Shown here piece by piece: positions 49,501-54,691 of a stretch of DNA of 64,000 nt (position 1 is its first letter; each line of letters starts with the position of its first letter). A program made the position numbers and the translations under genes. Source of the DNA: Catonia carolina (Eukaryota; Arthropoda; Insecta; Hemiptera; Achilidae); the NCBI GenBank assembly GCA_035578175.1, contig JAQMRL010000002.1, positions 76,675,645 to 76,739,644 on the forward strand, read 5' to 3'. The notes beneath the pieces were generated by a model. The model saw only the letters and a list, made by a program, of their open reading frames with translations, was not told where the DNA came from and ran no database searches.

Positions 49501-49993
49501 GACGAAGGTTCCTGGTTCAAATCCTAGTAAAGGTAGTTACTTTTATACGGATTTGAATATTAGACAGTGGTTACCAGTGTGCTTTGATGGATGGGGTTTA
49601 ATTAACTATACTCTCTCAGGAATGGTCGGCCTGGGTCTGTACAAGACTACACCACCTCATTTACACGTCATACACATCATCCTCATCTCATTGGGTGATG
49701 GGGTTGCTTATTGTTCTGAATTGATCAGATTGCAACGTACACAAATTATGAATAAAAATAAATAAATTTATTTTTATTTGTTTCAGATAAAACTGGAAAA
49801 TCTTTTAGATGGAAGTACGGCTGGTGAGACAGTAAACAATTTCTTAAGTGAAATAGTTCCTCAGGCGTTAAATGGCGCAATTCCGCAATTAAAAGGAAGT
49901 TTAGAAAACATAGTTATTAAACATGCCAACAATTATTTAAGCCAGAAATCGACACAAAATGTAACAAATTTTCTTAATCGGTATGTCGGTTAA
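21152..49993 (+). CDS. JHBP/takeout-like secreted protein, whole gene (five coding exons)
   Basis: Predicted join: 21152-21290, 29559-29964, 33799-33987, 43008-43119, 49787-49993, totalling 1053 nt, or 350 residues plus TAA. Phases agree at every junction (G|GA, GT|A, AG|T, phase 0). All introns are GT...AG. The family binds small lipophilic ligands such as juvenile hormone in an elongated secreted fold. Visible features are a signal peptide (residues 1-23, ending STTA), two cysteines about 17 apart near residues 75-92, the DPMPVP motif, [22 protein letters not shown], and the C-terminal NLLDGS...VNNFLSE segment. It is longer than the usual roughly 250 residues because of an acidic, Asn-rich insert in exon 2. 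Ligand and tissue cannot be inferred. Confidence 0.85.
21328..21722 (+). mobile_element. Repeat C, full-length reference copy in JHBP intron 1
   Basis: Runs from CTGCCCATAACAGACAGG to GACCTAAACAACAAACAACA, about 395 bp. It has a roughly 11-bp target duplication AAATAATTTCT on both sides and an (ACA)n tail, so it was retroposed. A GAGGTTCAAACC segment near the 3' end resembles a pol III B box but is oddly placed. Origin (SINE or LINE-derived) is unresolved. Confidence 0.8.
21864..22024 (+). mobile_element. Repeat A, copy 8, 5' end only
   Basis: Begins TTTTTACATTCTTTTGCC and is cut off just after the GT tract at about 22024, where a LINE fragment begins. Confidence 0.75.
22025..22520 (+). pseudogene. 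LINE 3' end fragment with (AAG)n tail
   Basis: Decayed frames resembling LINE C-termini: [15 protein letters not shown], then in other frames a YREQ-like segment and [21 protein letters not shown]. The 3' end has TAGTAAGAAGAAGAAGAAG at 22497-22517. Several stops and shifts; not functional. Confidence 0.65.
22521..22764. other. Unassigned intron 1 sequence
   Basis: About 240 bp with no recognised repeat or exon. Confidence 0.4.
22765..23919 (+). mobile_element. Repeat A, copy 9, with duplicated 5' portion
   Basis: The 5' part appears twice in direct order. TTTCTCTTGCCTAAATG...GAACATCGTACAAACTTGAAA occupies 22765-22967, then GAAAGTATTGTTTTCATGTTG restarts at 22970 and continues to the normal 3' hairpin at about 23919. 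The second part carries a long (GT)n tract. Confidence 0.82.
23072..23140 (+). repeat. (GT)n microsatellite, about 34 units
   Basis: Uninterrupted GT repeats within repeat A copy 9, at the family's usual microsatellite position. Confidence 0.98.
23934..24485 (-). pseudogene. LINE 3' fragment
   Basis: A 150-codon frame from 24402 ([19 protein letters not shown]), including [19 protein letters not shown], is a common C-terminal region of LINE polyproteins downstream of the reverse transcriptase. Upstream [16 protein letters not shown] is cut by repeat A at 24486. It lacks the catalytic domain. Confidence 0.7.
24486..25539 (+). mobile_element. Repeat A, copy 10
   Basis: Full copy with palindromic CCTATATGAATATATAGG near the 5' end, a GT/GC-rich microsatellite at 24627-24748, and 3' hairpin at about 25535. 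It separates two LINE fragments. Confidence 0.88.
24627..24748 (+). repeat. Compound (GT)n(GC)n microsatellite
   Basis: About 120 bp of GT repeats with interspersed AT, a (GC)n core at 24699-24715 and then GTGC units. Potential Z-DNA-forming alternating purine-pyrimidine sequence. Confidence 0.95.
25541..26135 (-). pseudogene. LINE 3' fragment, related to but distinct from 23934-24485
   Basis: A frame of 196 codons from 26075 contains [31 protein letters not shown] and [18 protein letters not shown], the region after the reverse transcriptase. The last codons run into repeat A. It shares motif order with the neighbouring fragment but is not a continuation of it, since both contain the KIRHY motif. 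Confidence 0.7.
26141..29499 (-). mobile_element. RTE-like non-LTR retrotransposon, near full length
   Basis: Runs leftward from a GC-rich 5' region (29499 to about 29010) through endonuclease, reverse transcriptase and C-terminal region to about 26141. It lies in JHBP intron 1, antisense to the gene, with its 5' end about 60 bp from exon 2. The unit is 3.3 kb with at least three frame disruptions. Confidence 0.8.
26154..29006 (-). pseudogene. Endonuclease-reverse transcriptase polyprotein (broken)
   Basis: Endonuclease start [19 protein letters not shown] near 28970, then a stop and frame change near 28830. A 502-codon frame (28739-27231) follows with the apurinic-type endonuclease motifs [13 protein letters not shown] and GSDHFLL, and the start of the reverse transcriptase ([28 protein letters not shown]). 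A shift near 27250 leads to [27 protein letters not shown] and [11 protein letters not shown], with catalytic aspartates present. A second shift near 26500 leads to the tail [23 protein letters not shown]. Single-ORF architecture and motif style fit the RTE-like group, assigned by eye. Catalytic motifs survive, so damage looks recent. Confidence 0.85.
29559..29964 (+). CDS. JHBP-like gene, coding exon 2
   Basis: Acceptor TTATTTTCTAG ends at 29558; donor GTGAGT begins at 29965. The exon completes the glycine codon from exon 1 and encodes the conserved cysteine pair (IACAS...VLACVLP). An insert of about 60 residues follows, dominated by Asp, Glu, Asn and Thr. The exon ends [12 protein letters not shown], matching the family's DPL-x-IP region. 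It is squeezed between the 5' end of an RTE-like LINE (about 60 bp upstream) and a repeat A copy starting 19 bp downstream. Confidence 0.85.
29983..30955 (+). mobile_element. Repeat A, copy 11, immediately after exon 2
   Basis: Full copy, 5' terminus TTTTTACTTTCTCTTGCC 19 bp after the exon 2 donor, microsatellite at 30120-30180, 3' hairpin at about 30950. A further 5' terminus follows directly at 30956. Confidence 0.88.
30956..31020 (+). mobile_element. Orphan repeat A 5' end joined to a MITE B end
   Basis: TTTACTTTCTCTTGCCTGTA directly follows the 3' end of copy 11 (head-to-tail). After about 30 bp it switches to CAGCCGTTCTTAGTTTGCTC, the reverse of a B terminus. Confidence 0.7.
31057..31397 (+). 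mobile_element. MITE B, copy 2
   Basis: CAGTCCAGCCTCTCTAAG to TTAGAGCGGCTGAACT, between TA dinucleotides. The sister LINE reads GAGCATGTAGAAACAG without it (34922-34936), proving TA as the target. Confidence 0.92.
31472..32016 (+). pseudogene. Jockey-clade LINE 3' fragment
   Basis: An open segment reads [20 protein letters not shown], then [17 protein letters not shown] and [18 protein letters not shown], ending LDRLDVCL and stop. This is the cysteine/histidine C-terminus typical of Jockey-clade elements. The 3' UTR ends with (TAAA)n. Target duplication about ATACCAATCAAA / ATACCAATAAAG. The 5' side is truncated. Confidence 0.8.
32208..32397 (-). mobile_element. SINE T1, copy in LINE copy 1
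   Basis: Reverse orientation: T-run, GGTTTAACGTCCGACTG, B-box complement GGAATTCGAACCC, then the head ending near ACGCGATG. The neighbouring GATGTTGGTAAGC looks like a rearranged head. Confidence 0.82.
32782..33707 (+). pseudogene. Mariner-like element M4 with degraded transposase
   Basis: Terminal repeats AAGGGTCTTTTTTTAGAGG and CCTCTAAAAAAAACACCC, TA on both sides. The frame starts at 32892 ([19 protein letters not shown]), loses its middle, then continues through [13 protein letters not shown] (first catalytic Asp) with stops and shifts. From 33127 it is open again: [20 protein letters not shown] (second Asp) and [17 protein letters not shown] (third D). About 925 bp; the catalytic residues are visible but in different frames, so it is dead. 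Confidence 0.88.
33799..33987 (+). CDS. JHBP-like gene, coding exon 3
   Basis: Acceptor TTTATGATTTACAG ends at 33798; donor AGGTATTA begins at 33988. It encodes [20 protein letters not shown], then [19 protein letters not shown] and MYGNGPF, the most family-diagnostic part of the JHBP fold. The LINE 3' end upstream stops about 30 bp before the acceptor. Confidence 0.92.
34014..34151 (-). mobile_element. SINE T2 3' fragment just inside intron 3
   Basis: Reverse T2 tail (TAATTTGTGTACGTTGCAA) to GGCCGACCATT, starting about 27 bp after the exon 3 donor. The tRNA-like head is lost where the LINE begins. Confidence 0.78.
34152..35640 (+). mobile_element. L1-type LINE (Jockey/CR1-like) copy 2, best preserved
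   Basis: 5'-truncated LINE: reverse transcriptase, C-terminal region, then a 3' UTR ending GACATGTCCTATACTCCTCC, GAGTCTCCAGGGCGC and an A-run. Copies of the same 3' end occur at 5524-5576, 33725-33768 and 46947-46990. Confidence 0.88.
34155..35536 (+). pseudogene. Reverse transcriptase (5'-truncated) of L1-type LINE
   Basis: A 344-codon frame begins in the reverse transcriptase fingers ([35 protein letters not shown]). It continues through the palm ([47 protein letters not shown]) with all catalytic aspartates. After [20 protein letters not shown] it stops at 35204-35206. A second frame (35243-35536) carries the C-terminus ([19 protein letters not shown]). The endonuclease half is absent because of 5' truncation. 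Confidence 0.85.
35642..36473 (+). pseudogene. Mariner-like element M2, deleted
   Basis: Long inverted repeats: TTAGCGACGTGCGGTTGG at the left, CCAACCGCACGTCGCTAA at the right, arms about 130 bp. The transposase begins at 35784 ([18 protein letters not shown]) and runs through [19 protein letters not shown] and [21 protein letters not shown], with one stop. After a deletion come [17 protein letters not shown] and [11 protein letters not shown] (first catalytic D). The rest is gone. Confidence 0.85.
36538..37118 (+). pseudogene. Mariner-like element M3, 5' half
   Basis: 5' terminus GAGGGTATCCAAAAAGAGCC; transposase start near 36860 ([40 protein letters not shown]), one stop, then a frame change to [20 protein letters not shown]. 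It ends abruptly at about 37118 where the tandem GC-richer units begin. A SINE T1 is inserted at 36631-36778. Confidence 0.8.
36631..36778 (+). mobile_element. 5'-truncated SINE T1 in mariner M3
   Basis: TGCCCCTCATCATGCGG, B box GGGTTCGAATCC, 3' part to GGACGTTAAAC and an A-rich tail. Perfect 11-bp target duplication ATAGCACAACT (36620-36630 and 36779-36789). Confidence 0.93.
37119..38170. repeat. GC-richer 367-bp tandem repeat, about two units, interrupted by MITE B
   Basis: The segment from ACCCTATCCTTGC at 37514 recurs at 37881. The unit includes TGGTAGAGCCAC and GGGGAGTG blocks and ends in GGGGGGCACACCCCAGAC...GCGGTTTAGCT. A partial earlier unit (37119-37173) precedes MITE B. No coding frame stands out. 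Identity unknown: it could be promoter-type 5' units of a LINE or a satellite. Confidence 0.8.
37174..37512 (+). mobile_element. MITE B, copy 3
   Basis: AGTCCAGCCTCTCTTAG to CTAAGAACGGTTGAACTG, inserted into the tandem repeat. The second unit (GTTTAGCTACCCTATCC at 37873-37889) shows the empty TA site. Confidence 0.88.
38171..38362. other. Unassigned intron 3 sequence
   Basis: Continuation of the GC-richer segment. No exon or known repeat recognised; an ACTTTCTCTTGAGATG just before 38362 resembles a broken repeat A start. Confidence 0.4.
38363..39324 (+). mobile_element. Repeat A, copy 13
   Basis: Full copy, with microsatellite at 38498-38568 and 3' hairpin at about 39320. It abuts the interrupted MITE B at 39329. 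Confidence 0.87.
40244..41280 (+). mobile_element. Repeat A, copy 14, with proven T-run insertion site
   Basis: Full copy from AACTTTCTCTTGCC to CACACCAGATTTT. The host FB-2 arm reads AAACTTTT on the left and TTTTTTCATTATT on the right; intact FB-2 copies read AAACTTTTTTCATTATT. The element went into a run of T without any duplication beyond T. Confidence 0.92.
40378..40501 (+). repeat. Compound (GT)n(GC)n microsatellite
   Basis: About 120 bp of alternating purine-pyrimidine repeat, with a GCGCGCGCGC core at 40434-40443, inside repeat A copy 14. Confidence 0.96.
41427..41591 (+). mobile_element. SINE T1 variant with well-preserved tRNA-like head
   Basis: GGCTGACCCGTTGGCGTAGT (A box), T-arm CCAGGTTCAATTCCTGG with a perfect stem, then GGCATTTCTTCATCACTT and the usual TCTGCATTAGCAG body and A-tail. 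The head differs from other T1 copies, so this is a subfamily. Not counted as a functional tRNA because of the fused body. Confidence 0.8.
41592..42974 (-). mobile_element. Repeat A, copy 15, split by repeat C, just before exon 4
   Basis: The reverse copy starts in the A-tail of the preceding SINE. It is interrupted near its 5' end by repeat C (42546-42950) and finishes ATACAGGCAAGAGAAAGTAA at 42972, about 35 bp before the exon 4 boundary. Confidence 0.87.
42546..42950 (-). mobile_element. Repeat C, full length, nested in repeat A
   Basis: From TGTTGTTTAGGTCATCAGCC to CTATCTGTTATGGGCAG. ATTCATA occurs on both sides as the probable target duplication. Confidence 0.85.
43008..43119 (+). CDS. 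JHBP-like gene, coding exon 4
   Basis: Acceptor TTGGATTTCAG ends at 43007; donor CGGTAAGTG begins at 43120. It completes the AG|T serine codon and encodes [19 protein letters not shown] then [16 protein letters not shown], which corresponds to the family's strand rich in alternating hydrophobics. A repeat A terminus ends about 35 bp upstream. Confidence 0.88.
43120..43413. other. Intron 4 sequence not assigned to a repeat
   Basis: About 290 bp after the exon 4 donor, more mixed in composition than its surroundings. It includes GGGGAGGGGGAGTAGG and a GCTCAGCGGCACACAGCG block. No exon frame or repeat similarity noticed. Confidence 0.45.
43414..44348 (+). mobile_element. Repeat A, copy 16
   Basis: Full copy with a short microsatellite; 3' hairpin GTGTGAGTGTTTCACAC at about 44322-44338. 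Confidence 0.87.
44605..45128. mobile_element. pogo/Tigger-like MITE G, copy 1
   Basis: Termini CAGCAGAATGTCAGTAGTCC and CGGACTACCGAGATTCTACTG, flanked by TA. Subterminal CCGGATTACTG repeats in both arms. The CAGTAGAATCTCGGTAGTCCG-like end is typical of pogo/Tigger families. No transposase. Confidence 0.85.
45178..45352 (-). mobile_element. SINE T1 in the LINE
   Basis: Reverse copy with B-box complement GGGATTCGAACCC and head GGCCGCGTTGGCGAAGTTGG. Target duplication GCATATCTT on both sides. The same insertion, at the same LINE position, is seen at 57456-57640. Confidence 0.9.
45375..46060 (-). pseudogene. Second LINE 3' fragment with (GAA)n tail and 12-bp target duplication
   Basis: A frame of 186 codons from 45973: [60 protein letters not shown] and [20 protein letters not shown]. 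It ends in a (CTT)n run on + (tail of the - strand). ACATCTATCAAT is duplicated at 45363-45374 and 46061-46072. 5'-truncated, so no catalytic core. Confidence 0.9.
46318..46716 (-). mobile_element. Repeat C with a 12-bp target duplication
   Basis: From TTTTTGTTTAGGTCAACAGC to CTGCCCGTTTTGGGCAA, bounded by ATATTCATACTT on both sides, which shows it is a retroposon rather than a DNA transposon. Confidence 0.88.
46938..47650 (-). pseudogene. L1-type LINE copy 3, 3' end
   Basis: Reverse copy: A-tail at 46938-46946 (T-run), conserved 3' end, C-terminal frame [20 protein letters not shown] (47330-47037) and the preceding [20 protein letters not shown] frame (47645-47367). 5'-truncated before the catalytic palm. 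The preceding 46717-46937 holds nothing recognised. Confidence 0.85.
47708..48325 (+). mobile_element. hAT derivative F (ZBED5-like remnant), copy 1
   Basis: Ends CAACGGTTCCCAAA and TTTGGGAACCGCTG. Perfect 8-bp target duplication CTCTACAG (47700-47707 and 48326-48333). The inside keeps the 3' end of a hAT transposase: [38 protein letters not shown], then in another frame [18 protein letters not shown]. This matches the hAT dimerisation domain LCE-x-GFSAL-x-IKTKYR. Deleted and frameshifted. Confidence 0.9.
48334..48603 (-). other. Intron 4 stretch with a weak acidic-tail-like frame
   Basis: The reverse reading near 48410-48510 gives [20 protein letters not shown], an acidic tail of the kind found at transposase C-termini (for example pogo-like). 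Too short and broken to assign. Confidence 0.3.
48604..49336 (-). mobile_element. Repeat A, copy 17, 3'-truncated
   Basis: 5' terminus at 49336 (ACTTTCTCTTGCC in reverse) and microsatellite near 49170-49206. The 3' hairpin side is missing; homology starts near ATCTTTTAATTTCCTATAGA. Confidence 0.85.
49407..49765 (+). mobile_element. SINE T2, copy just upstream of exon 5
   Basis: Head CCCACCAGGTTGGTCTAGAT, B box GGTTCAAATCC at 49513-49523, body to GTACACAAATTATGAATAAA. It contains a duplicated hairpin block (CAGCTGTTTAACAGCTG). Its tail ends about 20 bp before the exon 5 acceptor. Confidence 0.88.
49787..49993 (+). CDS. JHBP-like gene, coding exon 5 and stop
   Basis: Acceptor TATTTGTTTCAG ends at 49786, phase 0. 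The frame [20 protein letters not shown] matches the family C-terminal motif (NLF-x-G ... N-x-FLN). It ends LNRYVG and TAA at 49991-49993. A T2 SINE tail ends about 20-30 bp before the acceptor, and a piggyBac terminus begins at 50001. Confidence 0.9.
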   Translation: MKLENLLDGSTAGETVNNFLSEIVPQALNGAIPQLKGSLENIVIKHANNYLSQKSTQNVTNFLNRYVG

Positions 49994-50065
49994 CCCTTAA
50001 CCCTTTCAGTCACACTTTTCAAAAATTTTCACACTTTTCTCAAATTTTGAAATTTGATATACAGG

Positions 50066-51073
50066 GTGATTCATGAAGTTCTCCCCCCACTTCTACAGCA
50101 CATTGTACTAGTAAAAATAATGAAAAAATGTTATATAAACATAGGTCCGAAAACGCTTCGTTAGCGAGTTACAGCTAGCGAAAGTTTCGCCTGGATTTCA
50201 GTTCACCAGGTGAAATGAGGTCTTCCTGGAATTGTGGTAAGGTAGATTAAGGGGCGAATTCAATCATTTCTTATGGTTTTTGATCTGATAAATTGAATAA
50301 AACAGGTCCCAGAACTGTAAGTTAAATAGTTTTTGAGAAAACCAGTGTCAAATGCAAAAAATGGAGTGAAAATCACATTTTTTCATCTTTGGGCAAGAAT
50401 AACTTTGTTATTTCACCAAGAAACAGTTAAAAATTTTCAATAAAAAATGTAGAAAATTTTATTCTGAACAAACCGGTGTAAATAAAGTACACAGAAAGCG
50501 AATAGTTTTTGAGAAAACCAGTGTCAAATGCAAAAAAATGAAGTGAAAAAAACACATTTTTTCATTTTAGTTTTTCCGGTTAATTTTACTTTGTACTCTT
50601 ATGAATAAAAACTCATTTAATCAAACATCTATTCGCTTTCTGTGTACTTAATTTACACCGGTTTGTTCAGAATAAAATTTTCTACATGTTTTATTGAAAA
50701 ATTTTAACTGTTTCTTGGTGAAATAACACAGTTATCCTTGCCCAAAGATGAAAAAATAAGTTTTTCACTCCATTTTTTGCATTTGACACTGGTTTTCTTA
50801 AAAACTATTTAACTTACAGATCTGGGACCTGTTTTATTCAATTTATCAGATCAAAAACCATAAGAAATGATTGAATTTGCCCCTTAATCTACCTTACCAC
50901 AATTCCAGGAAGACCTCATTTCACCTGGTGAACTGAAATCCAGGCGAAACTTTCGCTAGCTGTAACTCGCTAACGAAGCGTTTTCGGACCTATGTTTATA
51001 TAACATTTTTTCATTATTTTTACTAGTACAATGTGCTGTAGAAGTGGGGGGAGAACTTCATGAATCACCCTGT
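50066..51073. mobile_element. Fold-back element FB-2 subfamily, copy 3, in the piggyBac relic
   Basis: Termini CAGGGTGATTCATGAAGTTC and GAACTTCATGAATCACCCTG at TA, long arms about 430 bp. The subterminal segment (CTCCCCCCACTTCTACAGC) differs from the other FB-2 copies. AATAAA at 50439-50444 is one possible poly(A) signal for the JHBP transcript. Confidence 0.88.
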
Positions 51074-51339
51074 ATACATGCTAATACACTTTTTGTCTCC
51101 TTTTCTCATAAAAATAAAATAATGTTTCAATAAAATTACTTTCTATAATAATAAATTAATAAGAAAAAAAACAAAAAATTCCCACAAAAAATAGTTTAAC
51201 AAAACTTGATCAAAAATAATATTATTCATTTATAAATTAATAAAAGGAAAAGGAAAAAGAAACAATAGAAAAAAGAAAGAAGGAAAGGAAGAAAGAAAGA
51301 AAGAAAAAGATGTGAGTCTGCTCTGTGAATTTATGTCAT

Positions 51340-51735
51340 TTATTGGTTGGTGAGCGCCTGATAACATTTTGATGAAAACTGTTCGTTATTATCAAAAAAA
51401 GGATAGAGTTCCAGTTTAAATTTATTAAAAAAGGATAACGTCCTTATTAAGAACGTATTACTGTATTGCACAGTGTTCACTTTAGGCAAATAAAACAGAT
51501 TAAAAGTCCTGGATCTAACAAAAGGTACATAATAAAAAATGTTTTTAACAATATCCTCTAGATCAACCTTATTATTTAATATTTTATATAAAAATTGCAT
51601 ACACATCACACTTCGTCTGACTTCAAGGGATTTTATGTCAAAAATTCTTCTCATCGCCTCCGTAGAAAACCCTAAAGGACATGACATACCATATTTTTTG
51701 TAATACAGGAGACGCAATATTTTGAATTTTTTCAA
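51340..51735 (-). pseudogene. LINE C-terminal fragment (CR1/Jockey-like)
   Basis: 131-codon frame: LRLLYYKKYGMSCPLGFS, SLEVRRSVMCMQFLYKILNN and FYYVPFVRSRTFNLFYLP. This is the segment following the reverse transcriptase in CR1/Jockey-type elements (Y...L...R-x-LFLYK-x-LNN). A purine-rich AAG/GAAA tract lies at 51240-51310, possibly its tail. Confidence 0.7.
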
Positions 51736-51754
51736 TCGAGTCTATTATTTGCTA

Positions 51755-51930
51755 TTACATTTTATTTTTTTGGCGAAATTCTGCAAAACAGTTCTTACCT
51801 CTACTAATACATAAATTAATTTTACATTTCATACAAATTATATAACTTTTTCCCTTACAGTTACTATTTTTACAGCGACCAGCATAACTTTTTTCTTCAC
51901 CAAACAACGGTAAATGGTTGATGTTGTCAA
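51755..51930 (-). pseudogene. piggyBac transposase C-terminal cysteine-rich domain
   Basis: Reverse reading HLPLFGEEKSYAGRCKNSNC, KGKSYIICMKCKINLCI and GKNCFAEF, then stop. The C-x4-C ... C-x2-C ... LC ... CF pattern is the zinc-binding C-terminal domain of piggyBac transposases. The catalytic part upstream was not recovered in 51930-52500. Confidence 0.78.
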
Positions 51931-52840
51931 ATTGAACATCTTACTAAATCACAGCCGAATATCACTTAAATCACCATTTTCAAGTAATGTTATATTGAAT
52001 CAGCATTTAAATGCTCTATTTCACGTCTTAAATGCAATATTTCATACACTGGTTCACAATAACTTTACACACAACAGCTAACCTTATTCACACGTTATAG
52101 TTAGGTTATGTAAACAACAACAAAAATGTCTGCCCCTGTCACAGTGTCCTCTTCAAGGGACGATTTTTAAAACCGCTCCACAATTGGAAACAGTTGTGCC
52201 AACGCTGTACAAAAAAAATATGATTCATTCTAGTCCTTATTCTAACAGACAAAAAATATTACAACGTAACAAGTAAAAAAAATAACACCCCAAAAAATTA
52301 ACAAACACTTCGAACACGAGCATAGACTGACTCAGTAAATCTGAATAACATATTACTTAATTTATGCTTTAAAATTCTACCACATGAGCGCTGGGCGGCA
52401 ACTAAACTAAACAATATACCCTCCTCTAGCCGGGACGCTGTGACTACACACGAATAACTCTATTTTAACTCTCGGTTAAGCTTGAGGAAATATCGTCCTC
52501 TGTGGGGAACATGGTGACTGAAAGGGTAATAGGTCTTTGGTAAGAAAAAAATCTGGTGTGAAACACTCACACAACTTTATCTTGCCAATGCAAATAATTT
52601 ATGCAACATAACCTAACATTAGTAATAAAACATTAGAAATAAACAAAAACCTAACCTTATTTTAAACATGAGTAAAAGACGGAAAATGAAAATCGAACTG
52701 AATTTGGCTTAAAAATACGGAAAATCGCTCTTTCACGCTAAACTAGGCACTGTACAAAAAAATGTTTTAATAAAAGTTGTAAATAATTTAATTTCCTGTA
52801 GATTTTATTATATACACTTTTGTCGTAAAATGCATATTAA

Positions 52841-53597
52841 GGGGAGCAGACTGATTTTAATAAAAAAAATATTGATTTTTCAATTTAACCATATATTGAT
52901 CGATCGTTTTCACCTATTTAAATTTATATATAACACGACATTTGTTGCTTTTTCTGTTGAGAAAAATTATGTTTTTACGTTGATGGGGTACGTAGTGTTT
53001 ATTTTGATATTTTTTCACGTTTTTCATTTTTGTAAATTGATATTAATTTAATCATGTTACTGCTCTAACATTACGGAGATCGCGTTTACATAAAAACGAT
53101 AAATTTCTAGAACGCGTAGGAATCAGCCGTAGAGCAAATATTGGTGTGTTTTTGTTTGGAAGTTAATTCCAATTGGCAATAGGTGTTTCTGTTACGGTAT
53201 TATGCTTTTACTATATCCGCATTTTCCGCATATTGTATTTTTTGACTTTAGGTACACTTATTTCAGGAACCATCCCACCTAGGAGTGTGAAATTTCACAC
53301 ACTACATTTTAGTACTAAGGTGTGTATTTACTCCAGAGGTATTTCAAAAATTTTGGAGTTTTTATTTTTTGGGTGTGTTTTTCATAAAAAAATTTGGGCA
53401 CATTTGAACATTTTTTTAGAATAAAAATCATTTTTAGATTGGATGAAGATAAATGAAAAAGCTCTGGTACAAATTTGTAAAAAGGTACTGTAGATAGGTG
53501 TGCCAAAGCTCAGCTTTATAGCTTTAACGGTTCCTACAAAAAAATCTACCTAAGGTAGTATTGCAGGTATAGGGATAATGAAAATGGTCTGCTCCCC
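52841..53597. mobile_element. piggyBac-type MITE H with TTAA target
   Basis: Ends GGGGAGCAGACTGATTTT and AAAATGGTCTGCTCCCC, with TTAA on both sides (52837-52840 and 53598-53601). 757 bp, AT-rich interior with no transposase. Inserted in repeat A. Confidence 0.88.
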
Positions 53598-53741
53598 TTA
53601 AAACCAAAATCTTAAAGAAATAAATTTTTTACACGTTTTCGTGAAAAAAAAAACAGAAAATTGCTAATTACTGCTAAACTAAGCGTTATACAAAAATATG
53701 TTCGAAATAAAAGTTGTAGAATTTTAAATTCTCTACGTTTT

Positions 53742-54212
53742 TTTTTCGAACAGGCCTTCAATGGACCACGCTAATATCAATCTAGTTTGGCGGCTCCCTC
53801 CTTCTCCTCCAATACTGCTTCATGTTCTCGCTGTGTTGCGCTCTTCGTTCCTCCGTCCAGCGCATTTTTCTCTAATCTTCCTGACACTCACAAGCGACTC
53901 TATTGATTGAATCCTCCCTCTAAACCTAATTCTATCCCTGCAGTCTTCTATCTTTATGTTTATTCTATTGAGGTCTTCTTTTACTTGTTTTATGTATGGC
54001 GGTGGATTCCTATAATTCCAGAATTTATCAAAAAGTTGTTTATTCAATCTACTGGGATCCATCCGCATCATGTGTCCTATGAATTTTAATCTTTTCTTCC
54101 GAATTGCCGTCTCAAGATTTTCAAAAGTTTTAAAACCGCCACCGTTCTTTATTTTGTATATATCTTCATTTGACTTCAATCTATATCCATTGTCTGTTTT
54201 ATTTGGGCCAAG
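53742..54212 (-). pseudogene. LINE 3' fragment in repeat A copy 18
   Basis: T-run at 53742 (tail of the - strand), frame of 119 codons from 54179: MKSNEDIYKIKNGGGFKTFE, IRKKRLKFIGHMMRMDPSRL and NPPPYIKQVKEDLNRINIKI. It is 5'-truncated where A resumes. Confidence 0.78.
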
Positions 54213-54414
54213 TTAGTAAATCAGGCGATTTTTAAAATAATCGTAGGACCAGTTTTTGAGAAAATCGCAAAAAAGTGAAAAATTATACGAATAAACTACT
54301 ACTTCCGGTTGACCGATTTTGATGAAAATGTTCGTGTCGGGTCCGGTAGTGGTATGTAACTTAGGTTTCTAGTTTCAAGTTCGTACGATGTTCCGTTCTG
54401 AGATATTCTGTTCA

Positions 54415-54488
54415 CACACACACACAAGCACACACACACACACACACACGCGCACGCGCGCGCGCGCACAAACACACACACACACACA
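54415..54488 (+). repeat. (CA)n microsatellite with (GC)n core
   Basis: Alternating CA with a CGCGCGCGCGC core, inside repeat A copy 18. Confidence 0.95.
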
Positions 54489-54691
54489 GAGACCAATCGC
54501 TAAAAACATGTTTTTTGAGTTCAGGGGGTCTGAAAACATATAGATCCGGTGAAAACTTGATTTCAAAAAATCGACATGAAAACAATACTTTCCTTCCTAT
54601 ATATAATTATAGGCAAGAGAAAGTAAAAAAGAAAAAAAAACTTACCACTGACAATAAGGTTGATTTTTTTAAAGAATAAGCTACTAAGTAT

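Larger units (their letters stand above)
50001..52526 (-). mobile_element. piggyBac-like relic at the JHBP 3' UTR
   Basis: 13-bp inverted termini CCCTTTCAGTCAC (50001-50013) and GTGACTGAAAGGG (52514-52526). The left end has the target TTAA (49997-50000); the right flank is TAAT, a decayed target. On - near the left of the right half is the piggyBac C-terminal cysteine-rich domain. FB-2 and a LINE fragment lie inside. Removing it joins the stop-codon region to AATAGGTCTTTGG. Confidence 0.8.
52545..54629 (-). mobile_element. Repeat A, copy 18, split by piggyBac-type MITE and a LINE
   Basis: Three pieces: 52545-52840, 53598-53741 and 54213-54629. The 5' terminus is at 54629 and the 3' hairpin at 52550-52573. 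The microsatellite is at 54415-54488. Confidence 0.87.
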
